Assembly (NCBI GenBank): GCA_946497585.1
Contig: CAMMLF010000050.1
Span: 1-11,399 of the forward strand
Source of the DNA: an uncultured Clostridium sp.
GTDB lineage: Bacteria; Bacillota; Clostridia; TANB77; CAG-508
Direction: 5' to 3'
Length of the DNA stretch: 11,399 nt
The notes under the pieces are model-generated. The model made no database searches. It had not been told where the DNA came from and saw nothing but the letters and a program-made list of their open reading frames with translations. Shown in pieces: positions 1-6,381 of this stretch. The position numbers were made by a program, and so were the translations under genes. How positions within the stretch are numbered: position 1 is the first letter of the stretch; every line of letters begins with the position of its first letter.

Positions 1-1
1 T

Positions 2-1645
2 TTAGTTTTTCAGATTATGAACTTGACTAATATTGTAATTGTTTGCGTTAATCTTCTTGACGAAGCTAAGAAGAAAGGCATCAGTGTTGATTTAGATAAA
101 CTGTCGTTACTTCTTGGAGTTCCTGTTGTTGGAACCATTGCTAGGAAGAAGAAAACTTTGAATAATTTGATTAATACTATTGCTGATGTATGTAATAAAA
201 AAATAGAACCTACGCCTAATACTATTATTACTAATAACGATTTTGCCCAAAATATTGATAATACTCTTCTTGGAAATACAGAAAACAAAACTGATAGTCC
301 AAATATAGAAACAAAAAATCAAGAAAAAATCTTCCTTGATAAAGTTTTTGAAAGAGCTCATGAAATTGTTGCAGAAGTTGTTACTGTTAAAGATGAAAAT
401 TATAATGAAAGAGATAAAAAGATTGATAGAATACTTACTTCTAAGAAGTTTGGTATTCCTATAATGATACTGTTCTTTTGTTTAATTTTTTGGATTACTA
501 TTGTAGGTGCTAACTATCCATCTGAATTATTGTCCTCTCTTTTTGCTAATATTGAGCCTCCATTGAAAAACTTTTTTGTATATATTCACACCCCTGCCTG
601 GCTACTTTCTTTGCTTTTTGATGGAGTTTACAAAACTGTTACTTGGATTGTTAGTGTTATGCTCCCTCCTATGGCAATATTTTTCCCACTTTTTACTTTA
701 TTAGAAGACTTGGGATATTTGCCTAGAATTGCTTTTAATTTGGATAAATGTTTTAAGAAATGTTGTTCTTCTGGAAAGCAAGCCCTTACAATGTGCATGG
801 GCTTTGGCTGTAATGCTGCTGGTGTTGTTGGATGCCGAATTATTAGTTCTAAAAGAGAAAGGTTAATTGCCATACTTACTAATAATTTTGTACCTTGTAA
901 TGGCAGGTTTCCTTTCTTAATAACAATTGCTACAATATTTTTTACTAGCGCCGCCCATGCTGGTGAGAGTCTAAAATCTAGCTTAATTGCTACTTTTATA
1001 GTTTTTATTATTGTATGCATTGGAATTGGTTTTACATTTTTAGTTTCGTACATACTTTCTAAAACTATTTTGAAAGGTGCTACTGATTGTACTTTGCTTG
1101 AACTTCCACCTTATAGAAAGCCTCAAATTGGTAAAATACTTGTACATTCTCTTTTAGATAGAACTTTATTTGTTTTAGGTAGAGCCTTATCTGTTGCCGT
1201 TCCTGCTGGAATTTTAATATGGGTTCTTTCTAATGTACAAATAGCTAATATTAGTATTCTTACTTATATTGCAAATTTCTTTGACCCATTTGCAAAACTT
1301 ATGGGGCTAGATGGATATATTTTAACTGCTTTTATACTTGGCCTACCTGCTAATGAAATTGTTCTTCCTATTATTCTTATGTGCTATACTGGTGCTGGAA
1401 GTCTTATTGATACTAGTAGTATTCAAAGTTTGTTTGAAATTTTATCTGCAAATGGTTGGACTATAATTACTGCTATAAATGTTATGCTCTTTTCACTTTT
1501 ACATTTTCCTTGTGCCACAACACTTCTTACTATTAAAAATGAAACAAAAAGTTGGAAATGGACTGCTATTGCATTTTTAATTCCTACTGTGATTGGTATT
1601 GTAATGTGCATGATGGTTAATTTGATTTACCACATCATTTTATAA
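2..1645 (+). CDS. feoB: Ferrous iron transporter FeoB, 3' part (5' end outside window)
   Basis: This is the GTP-driven inner-membrane Fe(II) permease FeoB. The reading frame is open from base 2 to the stop at 1645 (547 residues), so the ATG at 17 is internal: the residues before it continue the FeoB G domain. Visible parts, numbered from base 2, are the G4 motif NLLD (17-20), a G5-like GTIARKK stretch (about 44-50), a polar linker (about 65-115), a first membrane segment near 151-168, the first Gate domain with GFGCNAAGVVGCR (about 267-279), the second Gate domain with GLPANEIVLPIILM (about 447-460), and the C-terminal HFPCATT motif followed by a last hydrophobic helix. FeoB proteins are usually 600-800 residues, so roughly the first 100 (G1-G3) lie off the left edge. 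No feoA is visible. It is followed by its own terminator and converges on the toxin-antitoxin module. Confidence 0.95.
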   Translation, partial: LVFQIMNLTNIVIVCVNLLDEAKKKGISVDLDKLSLLLGVPVVGTIARKKKTLNNLINTIADVCNKKIEPTPNTIITNNDFAQNIDNTLLGNTENKTDSPNIETKNQEKIFLDKVFERAHEIVAEVVTVKDENYNERDKKIDRILTSKKFGIPIMILFFCLIFWITIVGANYPSELLSSLFANIEPPLKNFFVYIHTPAWLLSLLFDGVYKTVTWIVSVMLPPMAIFFPLFTLLEDLGYLPRIAFNLDKCFKKCCSSGKQALTMCMGFGCNAAGVVGCRIISSKRERLIAILTNNFVPCNGRFPFLITIATIFFTSAAHAGESLKSSLIATFIVFIIVCIGIGFTFLVSYILSKTILKGATDCTLLELPPYRKPQIGKILVHSLLDRTLFVLGRALSVAVPAGILIWVLSNVQIANISILTYIANFFDPFAKLMGLDGYILTAFILGLPANEIVLPIILMCYTGAGSLIDTSSIQSLFEILSANGWTIITAINVMLFSLLHFPCATTLLTIKNETKSWKWTAIAFLIPTVIGIVMCMMVNLIYHIIL

Positions 1646-1695
1646 ATTTTAGGCATAATTTCGTGATTTCAAAACTAATTAGCTTGTATTTAGTC

Positions 1696-1726
1696 GTAGA
1701 GTAGATTCGCGGTCTGTTCTATTTTT
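1696..1726 (+). terminator. Rho-independent terminator of feoB
   Basis: The arms GTAGAGTAGA (1696-1705) and TCTGTTCTAT (1713-1722) pair over 10 bp, counting three G-U wobbles, around the loop TTCGCGG. A T-run follows. It lies about 50 bp after the feoB stop and points in the feoB direction. Confidence 0.7.
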
Positions 1727-1727
1727 A

Positions 1728-1769
1728 TGCAAAAAAATAGTATGTGTATTCGCGGTACACATACTATTT
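1728..1769 (-). terminator. Rho-independent terminator of the minus-strand toxin-antitoxin unit
   Basis: Perfect 14-bp stem: 1735-1748 (AAATAGTATGTGTA) pairs with 1756-1769, with a 7-nt loop at 1749-1755. The + strand has an A-run just before the stem (1731-1734), so a minus-strand transcript ends in a stem followed by seven U residues. It faces the feoB terminator, and its loop is the same TTCGCGG on the + strand. Confidence 0.8.
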
Positions 1770-1811
1770 ACATTTTGAATAACTAGCAATATTCAAGACT
1801 CATTCACTTGT
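1728..1811 (-). ncRNA. Possible small RNA (about 84 nt), candidate only
   Basis: On the minus strand a promoter-like pair, TTAACA (1841-1846) and TATTAT (1818-1823), is separated by exactly 17 bases, which predicts a start near 1811. The transcript would contain a 7-bp hairpin (TTGAATA/TATTCAA arms, 1775-1796) and end in the 14-bp terminator at 1735-1769. No reading frame with a ribosome site is seen. The same sequence could simply be the 3' untranslated region of the antitoxin mRNA. Confidence 0.3.
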
Positions 1812-1817
1812 ATTTAA

Positions 1818-1846
1818 ATAATACCATATATTTTCTTATTTGTTAA
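1818..1846 (-). promoter_or_regulatory. Candidate promoter downstream of the antitoxin gene
   Basis: The pair is TTAACA, a 17-bp spacer and TATTAT, reading toward the terminator at 1735-1769. It lies about 100 bp beyond the antitoxin stop codon. In such AT-rich DNA, chance matches are common, so this is weak by itself; the terminator right after it is what makes it notable. Confidence 0.35.
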
Positions 1847-1941
1847 GTAATTTTTCAAAAATTCATGTTCGATTATTTGAGCTTTGACTAGCATATGCTG
1901 TATTATAGTTTAGCTACTTTTAATTAATAACCTTTTCTATT

Positions 1942-2694
1942 TTATACTTGTTCATTTTTATGATATTCTTTGATTGTTTCTATTTTTATTTGTGTATATG
2001 GTAACCATCTACTTCTAAAAGTTTTACTCCAAGGAGTATCTTTCCTGTGCGTTATTTCTATCAACCTTGAAGCCGAGAATTCTCCATATTTTTTTAATGT
2101 TTGGTCTATACTTATTATCTTTTCTGTTCCATCTTCTGCAAACATTATTCTACTTTTAGAAGCCATTTCATATATACCTTCACTTTTTATATCTTCTTTT
2201 TCTTCTTCTATTGGTTTGTATCCATATTTTTTATATTTGTCATAAACCGTTTCTACCACTGGTCCATATTGAAATGCATATATTTTGTCTGTAAATAACT
2301 CTTTATCGGTTTCACATAAGTAATCTGCAAAACATAAGTAAACTAATTTTTGTAACTTTAGTTGTGTACATTTTACTTTTGATAATATATATTTGGCAAC
2401 ATCTATTCCTTCTAATTTTCTATCTTTTTGTATTAATCTTATAAATTCATCAAGCTTTTTTACTACTTTTACATCTTTAAAGAAATGATCGGCTTCACAT
2501 ACTGATTCCCAAGTTTCATCTTTTGCTTGTATCATATGAGTTGAAATCGAAACATCTTTTCCACACTTTTGCACTATTTCATCTAAGTCTTTTTTTAACT
2601 TTTCTTGTATTTCTTTATCATCTACAATAAAGTCCAATGCTATTCTTGTTCCTTTAGAATATGAACTACTCATAAATATAAAGTGTGTTACCAT
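1942..2694 (-). CDS. Panacea-domain (DUF4065/SocA-like) antitoxin
   Basis: A 250-residue protein whose C-terminal part (about 98-235) shows the Panacea/DUF4065 pattern. Key stretches are LKLQKLVYL (113-121), FQYGPVVETVYDKY (141-154) and a terminal block with YGEFSASRLIEITH and DTPW (203-222). Panacea domains are known as a versatile antitoxin fold that neutralises many unrelated toxins, including toxSAS enzymes, by direct protein binding. The first ~97 residues form a charged extension that I do not recognise; no helix-turn-helix is obvious. The start is the ATG at 2694, which overlaps the toxin stop by one base (TAATG) and has GGAGGT 8 bases upstream. The internal Met8 has no such site. Inference: cognate antitoxin of the preceding gene, acting in the cytoplasm. 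Confidence 0.82.
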   Translation of the reverse strand: MVTHFIFMSSSYSKGTRIALDFIVDDKEIQEKLKKDLDEIVQKCGKDVSISTHMIQAKDETWESVCEADHFFKDVKVVKKLDEFIRLIQKDRKLEGIDVAKYILSKVKCTQLKLQKLVYLCFADYLCETDKELFTDKIYAFQYGPVVETVYDKYKKYGYKPIEEEKEDIKSEGIYEMASKSRIMFAEDGTEKIISIDQTLKKYGEFSASRLIEITHRKDTPWSKTFRSRWLPYTQIKIETIKEYHKNEQV

Positions 2695-3308
2695 TAGTTA
2701 TTACCTCCTTTACTCTCATTTTCCCATCTTACATAGTCTTGTTTATATTTTTCGTGAGATTTTATATTATTAATTTCATCCGATTTATTCCAAACTTGTA
2801 ATTCCCATTGATAACTATAATTATCCTTTTTAAAATATATATGCATTGCTTTGTATTCTTTTTTAGAAGAGTCTATGCATTTTAATTTATCAAACTTGTC
2901 TGTTATTAATTTCATAATTTGTTCTTTTGTAAGTTCTATTCCACATATAATTCTTATTCCAAACAAATCATTAAAGCATTTATTTATTGGTATTCTTCCA
3001 TTTTCATGATTCTTTATATAGTTCTCCATCTTATATTCGATAGAGTTTTTAGCTTTTGCTCTAATATTAACTTTAGAATTTTCATTGTTAAATTGCTTAA
3101 AGTCCATTATTAATTGTATTATATTTTCATTTATAAAATCTCTGTATTGTATTATACTATTAAAATTTTCTTTATTATCTATTAAATCACATACTAAATT
3201 ACTTTTTAAGTTTATCTTTTTGTAATTTATGCTGTTTTCCCATTTATCTGTTATATTATTATATTCTGATTGTATAAAATTAATAAGCTTTTCTAAATCT
3301 TCTATCAT
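2694..3308 (-). CDS. ToxSAS-like RelA/SpoT-domain toxin (small alarmone synthetase fold)
   Basis: A 204-residue single-domain RelA/SpoT nucleotidyltransferase. Motifs, numbered from the ATG at 3308, are RAKAKNSIEYKM (83-94, the R-x-K...S...K ATP-binding pattern), NDLFGIRII (113-121, with the metal-binding Asp114), YKAMHIYF (152-159, the nucleotide-stacking Tyr), WELQV (168-172, catalytic Glu169) and SHEKYK (184-189). There is no HD hydrolase domain and no TGS or ACT regulatory domain. RSH-fold toxins of this size either make toxic (p)ppApp/ppGpp or pyrophosphorylate the tRNA CCA end to stop translation; which one applies here cannot be read from sequence. The open frame extends upstream to a GTG at 3362, but that has no ribosome site, whereas the ATG at 3308 has AGAGG 8-9 bases before it. 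It is coupled to the Panacea gene downstream. Housekeeping RelQ/RelP is a less likely alternative because of the partner gene. Confidence 0.82.
   Translation of the reverse strand: MIEDLEKLINFIQSEYNNITDKWENSINYKKINLKSNLVCDLIDNKENFNSIIQYRDFINENIIQLIMDFKQFNNENSKVNIRAKAKNSIEYKMENYIKNHENGRIPINKCFNDLFGIRIICGIELTKEQIMKLITDKFDKLKCIDSSKKEYKAMHIYFKKDNYSYQWELQVWNKSDEINNIKSHEKYKQDYVRWENESKGGNN
2703..2708 (-). promoter_or_regulatory. Ribosome binding site of the antitoxin inside the toxin gene
   Basis: GGAGGT on the minus strand, 8 bases before the antitoxin ATG and inside the last codons of the toxin gene. With the one-base TAATG stop/start overlap, it implies translational coupling, with strong antitoxin initiation from the same mRNA. 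Confidence 0.8.
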
Positions 3309-3327
3309 ATATATTTTCCTCTTTATA

Positions 3328-3356
3328 ATTTTATCATATATTTTTTTTACATGCAA
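3328..3356 (-). promoter_or_regulatory. Candidate promoter of the toxin-antitoxin module
   Basis: TTGCAT (3351-3356), a 17-bp spacer and TAAAAT (3328-3333), reading into the toxin gene. The predicted transcript start (about 3321) lies only some 13 bases before the ATG, right at the ribosome site, so the leader would be very short. It lies between the yolD stop and the toxin start. Readthrough from the polymerase operon is an alternative or additional source of transcript. Confidence 0.45.
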
Positions 3357-3366
3357 TATCACCTTT

Positions 3367-3681
3367 TCACATTATCTCAATCTCAATTATATCAAAAAAA
3401 TTAATAGCACTCGTAGTCACGATGATTGTTCTGTTAATTTTATCTATTTTATTTACCTTTCCCTTAATTTTAGTATATTTATTTCCATCATAATAAGTAA
3501 TTTGCACAATTTTATTAGTATCTATTGCATTTAATTTCATTGATAATTCTTCATTTGCTTCATCAGACAATTCTTTTCTTCTTATATGCACTTGCTCTTT
3601 TTCTTTTAATGCATCTTTAAATCCTGTTAATGCATCAAATGGCATAAACTGCCTTGCTCGTTCTGCTCTAATCATAGGCAT
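3367..3681 (-). CDS. YolD-like family protein
   Basis: A 104-residue protein of the YolD-like family (PF08863). It begins with the typical R-AERARQFMPFDALTGF block and has a C-terminal beta-rich part ending in an acidic strand. YolD-like proteins are encoded next to UvrX/YqjW Y-family polymerases in Bacillota and have been proposed to play the accessory role that UmuD has in Proteobacteria; the biochemistry is not firmly settled. The ATG at 3681 has GGAGG 5 bases upstream; the second Met (codon 3) at 11 bases is possible. It overlaps the polymerase gene by 14 bp, so the two are co-translated. The toxin gene starts 58 bp after its stop, with no terminator between. Confidence 0.88.
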   Translation of the reverse strand: MPMIRAERARQFMPFDALTGFKDALKEKEQVHIRRKELSDEANEELSMKLNAIDTNKIVQITYYDGNKYTKIKGKVNKIDKINRTIIVTTSAINFFDIIEIEIM

Positions 3682-4924
3682 TATGACCTCCTATCAATTT
3701 GTTTCTAAGTATTGTTGTAGCTCCATTTTCTAAATCCATGCCCCTTACTATTGCGTTTTTGCCCAGCTTTTGTTTTATATTACTTATTGCTAATTCTATT
3801 TTTCTTTCTTTTGTAATTTTTTCTTGATTTTCAAATAAACTAAGTTGCTGTGCTTCATTGCTCACTAATCTGTTAAAGCTTACTCCTATTCTTCTTATTG
3901 GAACTGTTTTATTAGTTGTGCTATCATAAAGTTTTAGAAAATAAGCCATTAAATCTGAATATGTATTAGTATAGTTTGCCAATTTCATACTTCCACCAGT
4001 TGAATTTATAATATTTTTTGAATAGCCTATATACAAACTAATTGTGTCTGTTATTAGATTTTTTTCGACTAATTTTATGCTATTTAATTCAACCATTTCT
4101 TTTAGGACAAGCCTTGCATTTTCAAAATTGTAATCTTCAAATAAAACTTGACTATTGGATATTGAAGTGTTTTTAGTTTTGTAATTTTTTATGTCTTTTA
4201 TTGTACAAGTTTCTTTGCCCCATGAATGGTCTATTAAAAATTCTGCATTTACTCCGAATTCTTTATATAATATTTTAGGATTTGTATGTGCTATATCATA
4301 CATATCATATATTCTTTTTTTATTAAGCCTTGCTTCAATTCCTCTTCCTATTTGCCAAAAGTCTGTTAAAGGTTTGTGGTGCCAAAGTTTTCTTTTGTAT
4401 AATTCTTCATCTAAATAGCCTATATTAGTTGGAGTATGTTTTGACATTATATCTAATGCTACTTTTGCTAAATATAGGTTAGTTCCAATTCCTACTGTTG
4501 CAGTTAAACCATATGTATTGTAAATGTCTTTTAAAATAGTTTTGGCAAGTTCTATTTCGTCCATTTTATATAATTTAAGGTAGTTTGTTACATCTAGAAA
4601 TGCCTCATCTATTGAATAAACATATATATCGTCTTTTGACAAATATTTTAAGTAGATTTCATAAATATTAGCTGAATATTCTATATATTTTTTCATCCTT
4701 GGTTTTGCTATTATATATTTTATATTTGGCGGTATTTCATAAAGCCTACACCTGTTTTTGACTCCAAGCATTTTCATTTTTGGCGATACAGCTAGACAAA
4801 TTGTACCTTTTCCTCTTGTTTCATCTGCTACTACCAGATTTGTACTAAATGGGTCTAACTTTCTTTCTACACATTCTACTGAAGCGTAAAATGTTTTTAA
4901 GTCTATACATAAGTATTTGCTCAA
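3668..4924 (-). CDS. Y-family translesion DNA polymerase, UvrX/UmuC type
   Basis: Error-prone DNA polymerase that copies past lesions in damaged template. From the TTG start chosen here (418 residues): catalytic Asp8 in CIDLKTFYASVE, the second catalytic pair Asp106-Glu107 in YSIDEAFLDVT, a helix-hairpin-helix-like segment around 189-212 (FWQIGRGIEARL), a little-finger domain (about 240-355), and a sliding-clamp binding peptide QLSLF at 360-364. The frame is open to a GTG at 4933, but AGAGG (4933-4937) overlaps that codon and lies 8 bases before the TTG at 4924, so TTG is the better start. It heads an operon with the YolD-like gene (14-bp overlap), driven by an operator-containing promoter at 5017-5052. 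The length and domain order are those of a full, intact enzyme. Confidence 0.92.
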   Translation of the reverse strand: MSKYLCIDLKTFYASVECVERKLDPFSTNLVVADETRGKGTICLAVSPKMKMLGVKNRCRLYEIPPNIKYIIAKPRMKKYIEYSANIYEIYLKYLSKDDIYVYSIDEAFLDVTNYLKLYKMDEIELAKTILKDIYNTYGLTATVGIGTNLYLAKVALDIMSKHTPTNIGYLDEELYKRKLWHHKPLTDFWQIGRGIEARLNKKRIYDMYDIAHTNPKILYKEFGVNAEFLIDHSWGKETCTIKDIKNYKTKNTSISNSQVLFEDYNFENARLVLKEMVELNSIKLVEKNLITDTISLYIGYSKNIINSTGGSMKLANYTNTYSDLMAYFLKLYDSTTNKTVPIRRIGVSFNRLVSNEAQQLSLFENQEKITKERKIELAISNIKQKLGKNAIVRGMDLENGATTILRNKLIGGHNAYD

Positions 4925-5016
4925 TTTTGTCACCTCTTTTTACTTTTACAAAGTGTTAGTTATTTTTAAGGCTTGTATTTTACGTACATTCTTAGCTTTC
5001 ATCAGTTACTTTACAT

Positions 5017-5045
5017 ATTATATCACCGTACAAGTGTTTTGTAAA
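5017..5045 (-). promoter_or_regulatory. Promoter of the polymerase-yolD operon
   Basis: On the minus strand, TTTACA (5040-5045), a 17-bp spacer and a perfect TATAAT (5017-5022). Predicted transcription starts near 5010, giving a leader of about 85 nt before the TTG start at 4924. The -35 box is embedded in the palindrome at 5030-5052. Confidence 0.75.
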
Positions 5046-5052
5046 CACTTGT
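5030..5052. promoter_or_regulatory. Palindromic operator overlapping the -35 box
   Basis: A perfect inverted repeat with 10-base arms (ACAAGTGTTT and AAACACTTGT) and a 3-base centre, TGT. It covers the -35 box and the upstream half of the spacer of the polymerase promoter, the usual place for a repressor site. It does not contain the Gram-positive LexA pattern GAAC-N4-GTTC, so the repressor is not identified. A partial half-site (ACAAAGTGTT) occurs in the leader near 4948-4957. Confidence 0.6.
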
Positions 5053-5132
5053 TTTGAATTTTCTTTATGGAAATTTATTCCTATATCTATTAATATGTTA
5101 TTTCATTACATATACAAATATTTTATTGCAAC

Positions 5133-5163
5133 AAAAAGAGAGAGCAAGTGCTCCCTCTTTTTT
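5133..5163 (-). terminator. Terminator of the zinc-ribbon gene (structurally bidirectional)
   Basis: Stem AAAAAGAG (5133-5140) plus GAGC (5142-5145), loop AAGT, then GCTC (5150-5153) and CTCTTTTT (5155-5162), with a single A-C mismatch. U-runs follow on both strands. It lies 25 bp after the stop of the gene at 5189-5425; no gene reads into it from the + strand. Confidence 0.8.
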
Positions 5164-5188
5164 CTTGACCATTAAATTCTCCCCTTTG

Positions 5189-5425
5189 TTACTCTTTCCT
5201 CTGATTCAAGCCTGTAACTCCAATAGATTTAAGAGTGATCTCTTTCCATTCATTTGGAATTTCCGACGTTTTCAGAAAAGAGTTTGCTGATACGGACCGT
5301 ACACTTCCACAGCGAGGACACCTCGCTTCCATTCCTATAGGAATAGCACTTCCAACTTGTAAAACAATTGGAAGTCCACACCTCCAACATTTTACCCACT
5401 TAATACTTGTGATTTGTTGGTACAT
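5189..5425 (-). CDS. Small zinc-ribbon protein (Com-like)
   Basis: A 78-residue protein with two CxxC knuckles, CWRC (13-16) and CPRC (36-39), separated by 19 residues, as in a zinc ribbon. The spacing and the CPRCGS tail recall Com-type phage translational regulators and other short nucleic-acid-binding ribbons, but I cannot assign a family with certainty. The ATG at 5425 has a strong GGAGGTT ribosome site. The gene has its own promoter and terminator, so it is a single-gene unit. Its DNA is visibly richer in G+C and in CG dinucleotides than its neighbours, which suggests separate acquisition. The C-terminal half (about 42-78) has no recognised motif. Confidence 0.7.
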   Translation of the reverse strand: MYQQITSIKWVKCWRCGLPIVLQVGSAIPIGMEARCPRCGSVRSVSANSFLKTSEIPNEWKEITLKSIGVTGLNQRKE

Positions 5426-5466
5426 CGGTAACCTCCTTAGGTCAAAAGTTGCATTCGGATGTTACA

Positions 5467-5495
5467 ATTATACCATATTTTGTTATGATTTTCAA
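5467..5495 (-). promoter_or_regulatory. Promoter of the zinc-ribbon gene
   Basis: TTGAAA (5490-5495), a 17-bp spacer and TATAAT (5467-5472) on the minus strand. The leader is about 35 nt to the ATG at 5425. Confidence 0.75.
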
Positions 5496-5535
5496 TCATT
5501 ATATTATGTATAATTAAATTTCCAACTATAATATT

Positions 5536-5560
5536 AAAAACTATTTTTCATAAAAACTAG
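5536..5560 (-). terminator. Weak terminator-like hairpin after plsC
   Basis: On the minus strand, CTAGTTTTT and AAAAATAG (5541-5560) form an AT-rich stem with one bulged G, followed by five T residues (5536-5540). It lies 11 bp after the PlsC stop. The stem has very little G+C, so efficiency is doubtful. Confidence 0.4.
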
Positions 5561-5571
5561 ATTTAACAGAT

Positions 5572-6291
5572 TTACACATTTTCCTCTTGCATTTCTCCAT
5601 TCTTTTCTGTTCTTTCATTGTATAGTTTTTTCATTCTTCTTTCTAGTCTCATTTTCCTTTGTACTCGATTTCTTAATTCTACCACATTTGCCATTGTTTT
5701 TTCTGGATTTGGAAATTCTGGCTCTAATATAGTAAGTGTTATAAAAGGCTTTTTCTTAATTAATTTTATTATACCTTCTGGTTCTCTGTAAGTAAAAACT
5801 ATTGGTAAAATAGGAACTTGATTTTTAACTGCAAAGTTAAAAGCTCCATTTTTAAATTCCCTTATTCCATCATAATAAGGTATTAATTCTCCTTCAGGAT
5901 ATATTCCCACCACTTCGCCTTTTTGCAATAAATTATCTATAGTATTTATCATTTTTTCTTTTCCTGATTTATTTCTTGGTATAGGTATGCCTCTTAATAG
6001 CATTACTAAATATTTTATAATTGGTATTTCTAAGTTTGATTGCAATGTTAAAAAGTATGGTATTCTTGGAAAAATCGAAAGTGTTACCATTGCGCAATCT
6101 ATCATATTTATGTGATTTGCAACTGCTATATATTCATCTCCTACTTTATCTAAATTTTCTCTTCCTTCTATTTTAAGTCCATGCCATAATTTTGTAAGGA
6201 TAAATATAATTGGATATGCAATTAAATAAAGTATGTCACTTAATATTTTATAAATTATTGAGTGATGTAATAAGTCCCCTTTCTTATTCAT
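5572..6291 (-). CDS. plsC: 1-acyl-sn-glycerol-3-phosphate acyltransferase, PlsC family
   Basis: Membrane-associated enzyme that adds the second acyl chain to lysophosphatidic acid in phospholipid synthesis. In the 239-residue form from the ATG at 6291 there is an N-terminal hydrophobic segment (about 14-36), acyltransferase motif I NHINMID (59-65, with the HX4D catalytic pair His60/Asp65), motif II GIPIPRN (101-107), motif III YPEGELI (131-137) and motif IV VPILPIV (159-165). The tail (about 205-239) is strongly charged. An in-frame ATG at 6297 lies only 2-3 bases after the AAAGGA site, while 6291 lies 8 bases after it; 6291 is preferred. It is the last gene of the capA-rimO-plsC run, 90 bp after rimO, with no terminator seen in the gap. 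The exact acyl acceptor is not proven. Confidence 0.88.
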   Translation of the reverse strand: MNKKGDLLHHSIIYKILSDILYLIAYPIIFILTKLWHGLKIEGRENLDKVGDEYIAVANHINMIDCAMVTLSIFPRIPYFLTLQSNLEIPIIKYLVMLLRGIPIPRNKSGKEKMINTIDNLLQKGEVVGIYPEGELIPYYDGIREFKNGAFNFAVKNQVPILPIVFTYREPEGIIKLIKKKPFITLTILEPEFPNPEKTMANVVELRNRVQRKMRLERRMKKLYNERTEKNGEMQEENV

Positions 6292-6381
6292 TCTCATTTT
6301 CCTTTCTTTATTACTTATTTTATGCTTTTTTAAATTTCTATCATTCTTTTATATTAATATTTGGTCTATGCTTACATTTAT

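Noticed and set aside
628..1053. 141-codon minus-strand open frame inside feoB
   Set aside because: It is a shadow of the feoB coding frame: no ribosome site, no family resemblance, and the opposite frame carries all the FeoB motifs.
1728..1811. Type III toxin-antitoxin RNA antitoxin
   Set aside because: Type III systems need tandem RNA repeats before an RNase toxin; here there are no repeats and the unit lies after a protein antitoxin.
3309..3362. Longer toxin reading frame starting at GTG 3362
   Set aside because: There is no ribosome binding site before the GTG, the added 18 residues overlap the likely promoter, and the ATG at 3308 has AGAGG at good spacing.
4925..4933. GTG start at 4933 for the Y-family polymerase
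   Set aside because: The AGAGG site overlaps this codon, so it cannot serve it; the TTG at 4924 has correct spacing and gives the usual short N-terminus before CIDLK.
5030..5052. Rho-independent terminator
   Set aside because: The palindrome has no following U-run and overlaps a good promoter, so an operator fits better.
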